From Deltaproteobacteria bacterium (lineage in GTDB: Bacteria > Myxococcota_A > JAADFL01): a stretch of 64,000 nt of DNA. The notes below the pieces were generated by a model, which saw only the letters and a list, made by a program, of their open reading frames with translations, was not told where the DNA came from and searched no databases. The position numbers and the translations under genes are program-made. Positions 20,001 through 29,900 of this stretch are shown here, in pieces (positions within the stretch are counted from its first letter, which is position 1; each line of letters opens with the position of its first letter). The stretch covers positions 22,970 to 86,969 of the forward strand of contig JAADFL010000167.1 in NCBI GenBank assembly GCA_013152945.1, in the 5' to 3' direction.

Positions 20001-20141
20001 GAAATAGATTTCACGGCCGATATAGCACTGAAGGACGGAGATAACCTGGTTACAGTAATAGCGAGGGAGAGTAAAGACTTCCTGAGCCGGCGATTTCTGA
20101 TAATCAGAAAGAGAGTCAAAAAGCCACATGCCTCCCGCTAG
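17046..20141 (+). CDS. S41 C-terminal processing protease with long C-terminal extension
   Basis: A 1031-residue exported protease, more than twice the usual CtpA length. An N-terminal hydrophobic signal/anchor lies at about 14-40, followed by a PDZ domain near residues 180-265 (GGLGIVITVRDGALTII). The S41 core has GGSASASEI with putative nucleophile S381 and K406 in FGKGTVQ; the 25-residue Ser-Lys spacing matches classical CtpA enzymes. After residue 500 come a helical linker, two CARDB-like beta domains (AGETACMVVSVHN, VGETVSLDLSLAN), an SH3-like segment (WVTAIQDAELLSG) and a last Ig-like domain. These may dock substrates or cell wall. A second possible start is ATG 17082 with AGGA 7 bases upstream. 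It overlaps the GT4 gene downstream by 14 bases. Confidence 0.88.
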   Translation: MRQIKKNNQETSMRYRIVLPFLAAGILLAAVSAASFGLAHKPENAELFDAVVHTIERDYVDPQRINPRKMMQSSLEAIERAVPDVLVDLGKKGSNRIVVTVGVKKKEFSLQGLTSDVSSIGLNTDLFRKVFAFIQKWVDPEVDMKDVEYAAINGMLYTLDPHSVYLNRDQYKEMKINTSGNFGGLGIVITVRDGALTIISPIEGTPASRVGLKAKDKIMAINGESTINMPLTEAVQKLRGEPGTPVTIAVLRKGWNEPRDFTIVRAIIKIESVKSKLLKGDVGLVKITSFQGNTTRDLKRALTGFKLKAKHGLKGLVLDLRNNPGGLLRQAVYVSDLFLDRGVIVSRVGPGGRLSGKSIAKALGTEPKYPIVLLVNGGSASASEIVSGALKNHDRALVMGERTFGKGTVQVLYDARKQLFIDDDSALKLTVEKYLTPGGISIQRTGITPDVRVIAEYVDDKGIDLEPDTRRRREENLDEALGGGKSKSQHEKPTLVIRFLAPLEQKDDFPTSEQTKEAEVDFEVEAARTLIMQAKGWRGSSLLAQAPKILRPLLKAEKKKLEQALATAGLNWSLGRSREKAKLEATLHVGRAVNQDMESKKTKKPTRKPPTCRIEPGTDEKPLTAGETACMVVSVHNKGPGTVYRLHGISECIKCDQSPFDQQEFVLGKIKRGKTQSWSVPIKIPNSQLTGVQEIEVHFKEPYKRIPRPIRKEVVINALPRPFFAYSYRILDNAPGGNGDGLVEVGETVSLDLSLANEGEGKALKPLVLVENKVGNNIFLEKGRITVSKPILPGDSTKMRFLFQAKSMPKEDKDPLDLIVRDIELDEFMTGKLGFRIHRPVNARVQARNGWVTAIQDAELLSGASKQSPEIGILPKDKSARLIGEIGGFYKLSFNDENNQNFAFVRARDVRPAPSQSTADKFLPAPQRKPPRISLDEKGPIVVDSDNYTLKGRAFDNNAIKDVYIFNGNKKVFFSAMPKSTRSAPEIDFTADIALKDGDNLVTVIARESKDFLSRRFLIIRKRVKKPHASR

Positions 20142-21498
20142 CAGGCTATCGGTTCGCCTGGAAAAGCATGTCAAAGAAGGGGCCGCCTTTAGCAAGACTT
20201 CGTCTAAAAGAGGTGACCCAATAAAGCAATCGGAAAATATTATCGGCAGCGGCTCTAAATCCGGGAAAACATTTTTTCCCCGGAAGACCAAACCCAAAGT
20301 CCTGTGGGTTTCACCTTACGTACCTGTTCAGGGCCTGCATGCAGGTGGACACAGGATGTTTCGGCTCATTCAAAGATTGAAACGCGATTTTTCAATATCC
20401 ATAGTTTCATTGAACGCCCCTCCCCTGAACGAAGAGCAAAACAAGCAAGCTGCAAAAACCCTGCAAGACATGGGAGTGGAATGTAATCTGGTGCCCTTTG
20501 ACAGCTCCTTCAAGCCCCACTTGAAAGATCCTCTTCCTCAGGCATTCAAGTCTCTTCAGTCGAATCGTATGTCCCTGTTGCTCAACAAGCTGCTCTCACC
20601 GGGAAATTTCGATTTACTTCAACTGGAATACTCTGCCTCGGGACAATGGATAAGATCACTGCCACGAGTGCCTGTTGCCTTGACCTTGCATCAACTGGAG
20701 TACCTGGCTTCATTTAGGGCTGCCATGGCTTCGGCTAAATTTTCGGCCAGGCTTCTGGGAATTTTGGATACACTCAAGGCTCTGTCTGCTGAAAAACAAT
20801 CTATGCTCAAAGCCGATGTTCTCATAAGCCCTACGCCGAGTGAGGCCAGATTATGCCGCCTGATTTCCGGCAAACCTGCGGTTGTTGCTCCAATGGCTGC
20901 CGATCCCGTGCAATCTGAAAGAGGCAAGCGGGATTTTGACATAGTCTTTCATGGCAATTTCTCCCATCCAGCCAACCAGGATGCTGCAAAAATACTTCTC
21001 GACCAAGTGCTTCCCGCCGTCAGGCTGCAAAGGCCCGGCACGAGCATGGGACTCTTGGGCACGTTCATGGGACAGGCCTTGAAAAAAAAGGCATACCATG
21101 CCGGTATTTCGCCGCTTGGACGAGTCTCGGACCTGCATGGCATGCTTTTAAAAGCACGGATCTTTGTGGCCCCCCTCTTTTTAGGCGGTGGCATGCGCGG
21201 AAAAATACTGGATGCCCTGTCCGCCGGCCTGCCGGTTGTTACAACACCCTTGGGAGCAGAGGGAATAAGCGACCAAAGCACAACATCTTCAAAAACCGGG
21301 ACCAACTTCGACACCCCTGTTTTGGTAGTAAAAGATAAGGAGCAGTTTGCTCAAAAGATCCTTTGCTTGCTTGATGACCCGGCTATTCTCGGCAGGTTGT
21401 CGAAAGAAGCTCGGTCCCTTGCCGGCCATTTCAGATGGGACAAGACCGCCAGGGTATACAGCGCAATGTACTTAGGCCTGTTGAAACAAAATTATTAG
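20128..21498 (+). CDS. GT4-family glycosyltransferase
   Basis: A 456-residue GT-B glycosyltransferase. It has a donor-domain pattern (DIVFHGNFSHPANQDA, FVAPLFLGGGMRGKILDAL, GLPVVTTPLGAEGI) typical of Glyco_trans_1_4 proteins. The first 55 residues are Lys/Ser-rich and unordered, so the true start could lie a little downstream, though ATG 20128 overlapping the protease gene suggests coupling. Acceptor and donor are not predictable. No other sugar genes are adjacent. Confidence 0.82.
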   Translation: MPPASRLSVRLEKHVKEGAAFSKTSSKRGDPIKQSENIIGSGSKSGKTFFPRKTKPKVLWVSPYVPVQGLHAGGHRMFRLIQRLKRDFSISIVSLNAPPLNEEQNKQAAKTLQDMGVECNLVPFDSSFKPHLKDPLPQAFKSLQSNRMSLLLNKLLSPGNFDLLQLEYSASGQWIRSLPRVPVALTLHQLEYLASFRAAMASAKFSARLLGILDTLKALSAEKQSMLKADVLISPTPSEARLCRLISGKPAVVAPMAADPVQSERGKRDFDIVFHGNFSHPANQDAAKILLDQVLPAVRLQRPGTSMGLLGTFMGQALKKKAYHAGISPLGRVSDLHGMLLKARIFVAPLFLGGGMRGKILDALSAGLPVVTTPLGAEGISDQSTTSSKTGTNFDTPVLVVKDKEQFAQKILCLLDDPAILGRLSKEARSLAGHFRWDKTARVYSAMYLGLLKQNY

Positions 21499-21568
21499 AA
21501 CTATTTCCAACGATTACGGCGTCGTAAATAACCTTGGGGCTTTTTCACAGAAGAGTTGGAACCGTGTT

Positions 21569-23269
21569 CTAGAACTTCAAGTCCCTGGGCATCAAGACCT
21601 TACCCTTGATACAGGCGGCTATTCTCTTCCTTCCATCCTTATCCGGACCGGGAGGAATCTTCTTTGCCTCGTATTCCTTCAACACCTTTCGGGCCGTATC
21701 GCACCTGCCCGTGTACGCGAACAGCAATGCCTCGTTTTTCAATGGATCAGGGTAGTCCACGGCCAGTCCCGCAGCCTTTACCAAAAGGGTTTCGGCCTTC
21801 TTGTACCCGCCCTGAAGGGCAAACAGAACACCCATGTTGTTGTATGCCTTTGCATTCCCGGGATCGAGCCTGATAGCCATTTTGAAAAGATCTTCTGCTG
21901 TAAAAAAATCTCCTGAATCCATGTAAGCCAGCCCCAGGTTATTGTATACTCTTGCCTTGTGGGGCGATGTCTTGAGGGTTGCTTCCCATAGAGAGAGGCG
22001 TGAGGAATAATCGGTATTTCTCATTATCGTGAGGTTGGCGAGAACAACACAGGTCCCGAAAGCACACAGTAAAACATACAATGCGTACCTTTGTTTCTTG
22101 AACCGCTCATCCAATGCTGCACAAAGCCCGGCTACCCCGACACCGAGCATTCCGGCGATTCCGGCCATTGGGAGATACAGCCTTCTTTCCACCATTGGAT
22201 CTCTTATGGGAAGAAAGCTGGATGTGGGAGCCAGGGTCAGGATGAAAAAGAGCAGTCCGAAAGAAAAAAAAGAAAAAAAACGGCGCCTGATAAAGAAAAA
22301 AGCCAGAGACAAGGTCAGAATCAACAGTAGGGCGCCAAGCAACACTCCTTCCCCCATAATAGATGTCCGCCAAGCAAAATCATGATCTATGGAAAGCCGG
22401 CTGGGCCAGACCAGAATGGACAAGTAATTGGGAAACACTGCAAGCTGAGTCAGAAAATATACCAGGGAACCGGGGAGACCGCCCTTCTCCGGGTTCCCGA
22501 TTCCACCGAGCAAGGTCAATCTCAACACCACCAGGATCCACAACACCAGCCATTGCGGTATGTGCCATTTCAATGCCCGGTTCTTGAATCCTTTTCGTTG
22601 GAGAAACAATAGGTCAAGCAACAATAAAGCCGCAGGCAAGGTGGCTACAATCTCCTTTGCAGCCAAGCCCAAGATGTACACCAAACAAAGAACAAGGATC
22701 CACGGCCATTTTCTTTTCTTGTTCTCGGAAATTTCAGATTCCGGAGCCTTTTTAAGAAAAATCAGCATTCCAAGCAAATAGAATGAAGTCGCAAGAGAAG
22801 AAGATCTTCCCACAATATAGGTTACGGCCTCGGTCTGAACAGGGTGGAGGAGGAAGACCATGGCCCCCAACAATGGAGCAAGTTCCACATATTGACCGAG
22901 CTTCTTTTCGTAATCAGATCTATGCCTTAAAAGCCAGGCAATCAAGATATAGACCATGAACGAATTTATAGTATGAATGGCCACGTTCACAAAGTGATAG
23001 GACCATGTACTATTGCCCGATACCCGCCAGTTCAATGCAAAAGTGAACAAAAGCAGGGCCCTGGCCGGATTGAAGGAAACAACCTGCCATGGCCGGGCCA
23101 TATCTCTTATCAAAGGGTTTCTTTCAATATAATGGATGTCATCGAAAACAAAAGGTGAGTTCATGCTATTGTAGTAAGTAAACCCGGCTGCAAGTACCAG
23201 GATGGCAAAAGCCGTCAACTCATGTTTCCTGATTGTAAGAAAGCCTTTTATCTTCGGCAGGACCGGCAT
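21569..23269 (-). CDS. TMTC-like polytopic membrane protein with C-terminal TPRs
   Basis: A 566-residue protein with about ten to twelve hydrophobic segments in residues 15-410 and TPR repeats from about 425 (ARVYNNLGLAYMDSGD, AKAYNNMGVLFALQGG). The N-terminal loop PFVFDDIHYIERNP carries the acidic pair expected of GT-C fold mannosyl/arabinosyl transferase relatives such as TMTC proteins. This suggests transfer of a sugar from a lipid carrier on the outer face of the membrane. The substrate is unknown. A Phe/Arg/Lys-rich stretch (FFFIRRRFFSFFS) is unusual in composition. It converges with the GT4 gene. Confidence 0.75.
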   Translation of the reverse strand: MPVLPKIKGFLTIRKHELTAFAILVLAAGFTYYNSMNSPFVFDDIHYIERNPLIRDMARPWQVVSFNPARALLLFTFALNWRVSGNSTWSYHFVNVAIHTINSFMVYILIAWLLRHRSDYEKKLGQYVELAPLLGAMVFLLHPVQTEAVTYIVGRSSSLATSFYLLGMLIFLKKAPESEISENKKRKWPWILVLCLVYILGLAAKEIVATLPAALLLLDLLFLQRKGFKNRALKWHIPQWLVLWILVVLRLTLLGGIGNPEKGGLPGSLVYFLTQLAVFPNYLSILVWPSRLSIDHDFAWRTSIMGEGVLLGALLLILTLSLAFFFIRRRFFSFFSFGLLFFILTLAPTSSFLPIRDPMVERRLYLPMAGIAGMLGVGVAGLCAALDERFKKQRYALYVLLCAFGTCVVLANLTIMRNTDYSSRLSLWEATLKTSPHKARVYNNLGLAYMDSGDFFTAEDLFKMAIRLDPGNAKAYNNMGVLFALQGGYKKAETLLVKAAGLAVDYPDPLKNEALLFAYTGRCDTARKVLKEYEAKKIPPGPDKDGRKRIAACIKGKVLMPRDLKF

Positions 23270-23325
23270 ATTATTTTGTGTACCACGCTAAACGAGTAAC
23301 AGCAAGCTCCCCTGGGTTATAAACC

Positions 23326-24603
23326 TCAAAAAAGCAACTGTGCCTGCAGGATGGCCTTGAAGTCCCAATCCTGTTTTTCCAATTGCGTCACCCCGAATTG
23401 GATCTTGAGATTCGTGGACTGGGCCAGCCACCACCAGTTCAGTCCCCCTAGAACAGTGAGGAGGTCGCCCTGGTCGCCTACACTCTTCAATGCTTCGAAC
23501 CAGTCAAGACCAAACATGAGCTCGTACGCATCATACCTGATTCCCGCCTCTGTAAAAAGGCCGACGCCTGTGTATAAGCCCGAATCTCCTGCATAGAAAG
23601 AATTGATTGCTGAAGTCTTGCTTCTTGAACCATGGTCGTAATAGTACATGTTGACTTGGCCGCACAGCCCGACCAATCCCTCGTTATCGACCGGCATATC
23701 GAAGAACAAGTCCCCGGCAACGGCAAAGTAATCTGTCCGGCTGCCTATCTCTCTTATTTTACCTGCCTGGGCTTGTTTCCAGGTAACGTTCAAGTCCCTT
23801 TGCCAGTCTGCGGAAAACCCGAATGAAAGCACTTTACTGGGAGATATTATACCCTGGTCGGTCTGTTTTAGATATATACCGTCATAGAAGAAGCCCCCGG
23901 CTCCTGCATCACCGTCTGCATCAAAAATATTCAGTGCCAATCTGAAGGTGAGCCTCGGCCAGTCATGGGGATTGCGCGGATCCTTGATCTGGGACCAGGT
24001 CATCCTGTCCAGGGTCACGTTTTCAATTGAAGAATCACCATGCACACCGTTCAGCAGAGCCACCCTGTACTCCAGGAGCCTGTTCAACAGCAAGCCCCGG
24101 ATCATCACACCGAAATCGCGCCATACCCGTGTGCTTCCCCTTGGATACTTGATCAGGTCAATGTGTTGATCCAACCCGTGAAGGGTAAAAGCTCCCTGCA
24201 TGCCATGGTGTGAAAAAGGAACCAGGAGCATTCCCGCGTTCACAATAAGCCAGTCCTTGATGTCGAATTCCGCCCACGCGTCCTGAATGAACATGTCGAC
24301 ATCAAGGTTGCCGTGCTTTCCAAAATTAGGGCTGCCGGTCTCCACGAAAAATTGAACCACATCATTCAACTTGCCGATGAACAAGAGCCGTGCCCGTCTC
24401 AAGAACAGATCCAGATCAATGCTCTTGCCTGAGGGTGCCTTGTTCGGCTCCAGGGTAGTCCATCCCTGTAGAAAGAGCGCCAACTTCAGGCTGGCTTCCC
24501 CTTTCTTGATTTCAACACCTGCAGCTTTTGCCCTGGCGGAATAGAAAAGACCTGTTACAGCAATGGCGACAACGAGCAAGGCAAAAACAGCGCGGGTTTT
24601 CAT
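23326..24603 (-). CDS. Outer-membrane porin (OprO/OprP-like)
   Basis: A 425-residue outer-membrane beta-barrel. The signal peptide starts at ATG 24603 (MKTRAVFALLVVAIAVTGLF), the likely true start; the frame opens 51 bases earlier, without a better ribosome site. Alternating hydrophobic/polar strands, a motif region with WAEFDIKDWLIVNAGMLLVPF, and a C-terminal Phe (QAQLLF) fit phosphate-selective-porin-like proteins. Substrate specificity is not evident. The gene is followed by the TMTC-like gene and preceded by an exported protein gene on the same strand. Confidence 0.78.
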   Translation of the reverse strand: MKTRAVFALLVVAIAVTGLFYSARAKAAGVEIKKGEASLKLALFLQGWTTLEPNKAPSGKSIDLDLFLRRARLLFIGKLNDVVQFFVETGSPNFGKHGNLDVDMFIQDAWAEFDIKDWLIVNAGMLLVPFSHHGMQGAFTLHGLDQHIDLIKYPRGSTRVWRDFGVMIRGLLLNRLLEYRVALLNGVHGDSSIENVTLDRMTWSQIKDPRNPHDWPRLTFRLALNIFDADGDAGAGGFFYDGIYLKQTDQGIISPSKVLSFGFSADWQRDLNVTWKQAQAGKIREIGSRTDYFAVAGDLFFDMPVDNEGLVGLCGQVNMYYYDHGSRSKTSAINSFYAGDSGLYTGVGLFTEAGIRYDAYELMFGLDWFEALKSVGDQGDLLTVLGGLNWWWLAQSTNLKIQFGVTQLEKQDWDFKAILQAQLLF

Positions 24604-24665
24604 AACGAACATCCTTTTTCGAACTGAATTAATGGGAGGAGAATAACCAAGCATATTCTTATTTA

Positions 24666-25418
24666 CTATTTTCTTTCAATATACCCTATCTTGTATCCAT
24701 AATCAGCCTTGCCTGTAAGCTCGAATTTTACCCTGTCCCTGGCCTTCAAAAACCATCCCACCGTGTTCGCCCGGGTGTCGGAAGCTGTAAAATCAACCTG
24801 GTTTCCCTGCACGGCAATCGTTGGAGCTCCCTTTATCTTTCCATGAAGCCCTTTGAACGGGCCGGCCCTGGCTGTTCGAAGAATTTTTATTTCCAACAAT
24901 ACGAAAGGAAATCGTTTACCTCTTTTCACCCTGATAACTCTTCCGAGCAAGAGTTTCTTCTTATCCCTCATCATAAACTCGGACATGTCTGCACGCTTGC
25001 TCGCCCGAATAGATGATCCTGAATCCGTGTCCACCAACGCCAGGGCATCGCCGCCCAAACCGGAAAGTGCTGCAAAAGGATCGTCTTCTGTTGGGCCGAT
25101 GAAAATAGTTGCCAGCCTCTTGTAAAGATCTTTGGGAGTCAAACCTGATATCAGAACAGTTCGGTCATCCACTACGGTTACCTGGGTATCAGCCAACTTA
25201 CCCTTCAGGGCTGCTTGCACCTTCTTGGCATTGGTCCCGGCTTTCAACGAAAACTGGACTTGGTTCTCTCCCGCGACCTTCCAGGATTGTGCCAGACCCG
25301 GAATCACTTCCCCATTTTGATTCAAGTTTACCAGGTGTCTTCCCTTTGCCTGTGCAGGAACAGACAGAAAACCGAAAAAAAGCACGAAGGAAAGTAAAGT
25401 TAAAACAAGGCGCCGCAT
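24666..25418 (-). CDS. Exported protein of unknown function
   Basis: A 250-residue protein with a clear signal peptide (LVLTLLSFVLFFGFLSVPAQA). AAGGAG lies 8 bases before ATG 25418. The rest is basic and beta-rich, ending GYKIGYIERK, with no motif I recognise. It is 62 bases upstream of the porin gene on the same strand, so a periplasmic or outer-membrane role together with the porin is possible but not shown. Confidence 0.7.
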   Translation of the reverse strand: MRRLVLTLLSFVLFFGFLSVPAQAKGRHLVNLNQNGEVIPGLAQSWKVAGENQVQFSLKAGTNAKKVQAALKGKLADTQVTVVDDRTVLISGLTPKDLYKRLATIFIGPTEDDPFAALSGLGGDALALVDTDSGSSIRASKRADMSEFMMRDKKKLLLGRVIRVKRGKRFPFVLLEIKILRTARAGPFKGLHGKIKGAPTIAVQGNQVDFTASDTRANTVGWFLKARDRVKFELTGKADYGYKIGYIERK

Positions 25419-25615
25419 TATTTGTTCTCCTTAAAATAAAAAATCCTCGACCTGCCTTTCAGCCTGCAAAATCCTACTCGAGATTACCAGCAGGCTTGTT
25501 GATATTTGACGACGGAAAACGAAAAATAAATCACAAGATTCCATTTCATTGTAAAATAAGTTAACTACCAACACAAAAAAGTCAAGGATAACCCGAAATA
25601 TCAAAAAATCCCCGC

Positions 25616-25644
25616 TTGATTACAAAACCCACAAGTTGTATTTG
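25616..25644 (+). promoter_or_regulatory. Candidate promoter of the TPR gene
   Basis: TTGATT (25616-25621), 17 bases, TATTTG (25639-25644). It would start transcription just before the GGAGGT ribosome site at 25659. The match to consensus is moderate. Confidence 0.3.
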
Positions 25645-25672
25645 TGTCTCGCAAAAATGGAGGTCCAATACC

Positions 25673-26809
25673 ATGGGATTGTTTAAACGTATATTGGGCA
25701 GGGATTTTGAAAAGCTCTCAAAGAGAGGAGATGACATGTTGAAAGAAGGTCAGTTCGGTCTGGCAAAAATGGCTTATGAAGACGCACTAAAGTCATCAGA
25801 CAAAGATACTGATCCGGATGCAGTGGAAAAAATTCGAAACTCGTTGGACAAGGCAAAGACGGCGCTGGCAAAATCGAATTTTGAAGAGGCTGAAGGTCTT
25901 GTCCAGATGGGTGATTTCGAGGGTGCCCTCAAGCTATTGGACGTATGCCGGGAACTCCTGGACACAAACAGGAATTTCGATGAAAAATCAAGAAAGGATT
26001 TCGATAATCGCATGGAATCACTTGAAAACATGGCAATCCAGGGGTTGGAGCAAAAACGCATGAAGCGCATGTCTTCAGCCGGCCTTGGACAGAATGCAGA
26101 GGCCGGGCCCGGGGCCGGGGACGAGGCTGACGGGTTCGGGGATACGCAAGAGGACAGGTTCGAGATACTCCTGGGTTCCCTGCCTTTGGTCCAGGCCGAG
26201 GAATACAGGAGCCTGGGACAGGAGTTTGCAAGGGCCTACCTTCTCATGAACGAGGGAAACATGAATGAGTCCAGGCAGGTGATGGAGAAACTACTGGAAG
26301 AGAAACCAGGCAGCATCTATCTCCAGTATGAGGTTGCGAGGTTGAAGAGCCTGACTGGAGAACTGGAACCAGCCTCAAAGCTCTATGAAAAAATACTACA
26401 AGTCGAAGATGACATAGATCCGGAAGTAGAACTCAAGGCTGTCCTGGAACTGGCTGATTGCAAGTCAAAGCTGGGACAACATGAAGCCGCAGAAGAAGAT
26501 GTTCTCGCTGCACTGGCCGTGCATCCCGACCGAGTTGATGTAATGGTTTGGCTGGCCCGGATCCTGCGCAGGGCAGGCGAAACCGGGGATGCACTGGCTG
26601 CTGTAACAAAGGCCTTTAACATGGATCCCCAGGAAATTGCCTGTCACGCAGAGATGGCGCTTTGTCTGGATAATACAGGCAAAAGCGAAGATGCATCCGA
26701 GCATGCCCTCGCGGTAATTGCATCAGGTACCGGTGTAATGGACCTTGAGGAGAATGAGCTTAATCGGATATTGGAATTGGCTGGAGTACCCACCAAAGCC
26801 GGGCATTGA
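25673..26809 (+). CDS. TPR-repeat protein
   Basis: A 379-residue soluble protein. ATG 25673 has GGAGGT 8 bases upstream and is preferred over the frame opening at 25616. The N-terminus (MGLFKRILGRDFEKLSKRGD) is amphipathic and basic. Most of the chain is TPR-like helical pairs (AKMAYEDALKSSD, YLQYEVARLKSLTGELEPA, VDVMVWLARILRRAGETGDA). There is an acidic Gly/Ala linker around residues 142-160. There is no enzymatic motif; it is probably a scaffold. smc follows 161 bases later. Confidence 0.78.
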   Translation: MGLFKRILGRDFEKLSKRGDDMLKEGQFGLAKMAYEDALKSSDKDTDPDAVEKIRNSLDKAKTALAKSNFEEAEGLVQMGDFEGALKLLDVCRELLDTNRNFDEKSRKDFDNRMESLENMAIQGLEQKRMKRMSSAGLGQNAEAGPGAGDEADGFGDTQEDRFEILLGSLPLVQAEEYRSLGQEFARAYLLMNEGNMNESRQVMEKLLEEKPGSIYLQYEVARLKSLTGELEPASKLYEKILQVEDDIDPEVELKAVLELADCKSKLGQHEAAEEDVLAALAVHPDRVDVMVWLARILRRAGETGDALAAVTKAFNMDPQEIACHAEMALCLDNTGKSEDASEHALAVIASGTGVMDLEENELNRILELAGVPTKAGH

Positions 26810-26831
26810 ATTAATTAAAATTTCGCCCCCC

Positions 26832-26846
26832 ACATATAGTATATGT
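26832..26846. repeat. 15-bp palindrome between TPR gene and smc
   Basis: ACATATA-G-TATATGT is a perfect inverted repeat with a one-base centre. It follows the TPR stop by about 20 bases. AT-rich, so it may be an operator or chance. Confidence 0.4.
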
Positions 26847-26940
26847 TCTGTTTTGAACCCCTTCTCGTCGTGGTTTTTACTTTACAAAGAAAAAAAGCTC
26901 TAGTATTTATTACCAAACGTTCCGGGGCAGGACGTATTCA

Positions 26941-26957
26941 CCGGTCGAATAGACCGG
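26941..26957 (+). promoter_or_regulatory. Small hairpin just upstream of smc
   Basis: CCGGTC-gaata-GACCGG forms a 6-bp stem 13 bases before the smc ATG. It would overlap the ribosome-binding region, which lacks a good Shine-Dalgarno sequence, so it might tune smc translation. Confidence 0.35.
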
Positions 26958-26970
26958 AACGGGCAGAAAC

Positions 26971-29900
26971 ATGAAAATTCGCGAATTGGAAATATGCGGC
27001 TTCAAGTCTTTCAAAGATTCGGTGAAACTCCTTTTCGACCAACCCATAACATGTGTTGTCGGTCCCAATGGCTGCGGCAAATCCAATATTGTGGATGCAT
27101 TGCGCTGGTGTATAGGTGAACAGAGGCCTCGCATGCTTCGCGGCGAAAACATGGAAGACGTTATTTTTAATGGAAGCGAGAAACAAGGGCCCATGGGCAT
27201 GGCCGAGGTAACATCCAGGTTCCTGGTCGACGAAGGAGATGAACTACCTGATTCTCTGGCAGGATGCAGTGAGTTGGAGGTCACAAGGCGCCTGTTCAGG
27301 GACAAAGACACCGACTACCAATTGAACAGGAGTACGGTAAGACTAAGGGATATTACGGAACTTTTCCTGGGAACCGGCGCAGGAAAAAATGCATATTCCA
27401 TAATCGGGCAGGGCCAGATAACCGCCCTTGTATCTTCCCAGCCCGAGGAACGAAGAAATTTTGTGGATGAGGCGGCCGGAATAACCAAGTTCAAGGCAAG
27501 GCGTCACCAGGCTGAACTCAAGCTAAAGGCTACATGGGACAACCTGGACCGCATAAACGACATCATCACCGAAGTAAAACGCAGTGTCATCTCCCTTTCG
27601 AGACAAGCAAAGAAGGCAGAGCGATATAAAAAAATAAAGGAAGATGTCCGAGAACTCGAACTCAAGCTGGCTGCAGGAACTTTCAAAGAACTTTCAATAC
27701 AGGTCGAGAATGCCCGTTCCCGGGTCAACCTTCTGGCTTCAATGGAAAAAGATAAAACTTCAGATCTCGAGGATGCGGAAAGGCGCCTTGAAAATTACAC
27801 GAACGAAGCAGAAAAACACGAGCAGGACCTGACCATGGCCCAGGATGAACTTCTCCGCTTACAGGCCGAACAGGAACGGCTCTTAAGGATAGCCGGCCTT
27901 GGAGAACAGGAAATGAGCGCCCTGAATCAGAGAAACATGGAACGGGCCGGGGAGATCGAATCCTTGAAGCAAAGGCGCAAGGAGACGCACAGGGAATATG
28001 AAAGACTCAAAGAGACGGTACAGGCATTGTCCCAGCAAGCCGGGCAATTCGAAGACATGCTTGAAGAAAAACAAAAGGCATTGAGGGAAGTGACTCGAAA
28101 ACAATCGGAATTGGCGGGAACTCTGGATGAGGCCCGCTCAAGGTTGCTCAAAATAGTAAGCACACTCTCTGAAAGCAAGAGCAGAAAGGCCGGCATCGAA
28201 TCTCAGAGTGCTGCATTGAGGGCCAGGCTCGCAGCCCTGGAGTCCGAGAGAAGGGACATGGACTCCAGGATAGGCGACCTCAAGAGAAATAAAAAACATG
28301 CTCAAGAGCGCCTCGACGAAGTGAAGAATCTTCAAAAAGCGCTGAAACAAAGAATAAAGGCACAGGAACAGCTTCTCGAAGAACTTGCAGCAAACAGAAT
28401 AACAGCCGAAGCACAGGTCATTGCCTTGAGAGAAGAACTGGGAGATAAAAGATCCAGACTCGTATCATTGAAAGAACTTCACAAGAGCTTCGAGGGCTTT
28501 GGCCGCGGTGTCAGATCGATCATGAGGGAGAAGAAAAAGCTCTTTGGCAACAGCCAGGGCTCGAGCCAGGAACAAGATGACGTTGAAGCGGGTAAAAAAA
28601 TATACGGAGTCGTTGCAGACCTGTTCGACACGCCCCCGAGGTACGAGGCCAGCGTGGCTGCCGTGCTTGGAGAAAGGCTTCAGAACGTCATAGTTGAAAG
28701 CCATAAAGAAGGGGTGGCAGCAATAGAATTTCTGAAAAAGGAAGCAAAGGGAAGGTGCTCATTCATTCCACTGGGAGTGAGAGATCCTGTGGACAGCCCA
28801 TTTCCGCCAATGGGCGGGCATGGCATTGTAGGCCGCCTTATCGACCTTGTTTCCTGGCAAAAACCTTACGAGAAAATAGCCAGATACCTGTTAGGCGACG
28901 TGGTGGTGGTCGACAGCCTCAAGAATGCACTATCGCTATGGAACGCCAATGGTTTCAGGAAGACCATAGTATCCCTTGATGGAGATGTAGTCGATCCCCT
29001 TGGTGCTGTCACCGGCGGCAGCGAAGACAGTCCGGGGAAGTCCATTCTCAGAAACAAGAGACTGATACGCGAACTTGAAAAGGAAGTGTCGAAACTCGAT
29101 CAGCAATACAATCTCGCCAAGGAACAAAAAGAGCAATTGCACCAGAGGACATCCATTTTGGGCCGTCAGCTCGAAGAAATGCAAAAGACTTATCATGACA
29201 GGGAACTGGACCTGGTTTCAAAGGAACGGGACCTGTCCATCATTACCGATGACCTAAGCCGGACCAAGGCCAGGAAAGATGAACTGGATATCGGTTCAAT
29301 CCAGGTAAGGGAAGAGCTGGCGCGACTGGCACAAGAGTTTGACGGCCTGGTCGCAATGATACACGAAGCAGAGGCGAACAAGCAGGTCCAGGAAAAAACA
29401 ATTAAAGAAAATCATGGCCTTGCGGCAGGCTTGAAGATAAAGTTCGATGAAGTACAGGAGGCCCTCACATCGCTCAAGGTGAGATCGGCCGCGGTTATGG
29501 AAAAAAGGGAATCGGTAGTCAAGAATATCGACCGGCTGGATCGCGAGTTCACAGCTATCGAGGAGAAACAGGAGAACTTGAGGCACGAGGTTGGAATAGC
29601 CAACCAAAAGAGCCTGGAACTGAAAAATGATATCATTCGCGCTCGGGAAGAAGAAAAGAAAATAGGCGCGGCGATATCGGACGCGAGAAATAAAATCAAT
29701 TCATTGAAATCCATACGCGGGGAATCCGCAGCTCTGCGAAACACATTGGAAAACACTATCAAGGAGGCAAGGCTTCAAAGGGACAAGATCAACCTCGAAC
29801 TCGGCGAGGAAAGGGTAAAGGCCGCCGAGCTGGAGGAGAGAATAAGAAATCTCGGCGAAAGGGTGAATGAACGTTACCAACTCTCACTGAAAGACGTGGA

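Noticed and set aside
21510..21550. TTACG/CGTAA inverted repeat followed by CTTTTTC between two converging genes
   Set aside because: A five-pair AT-rich stem with the T-run too far away.
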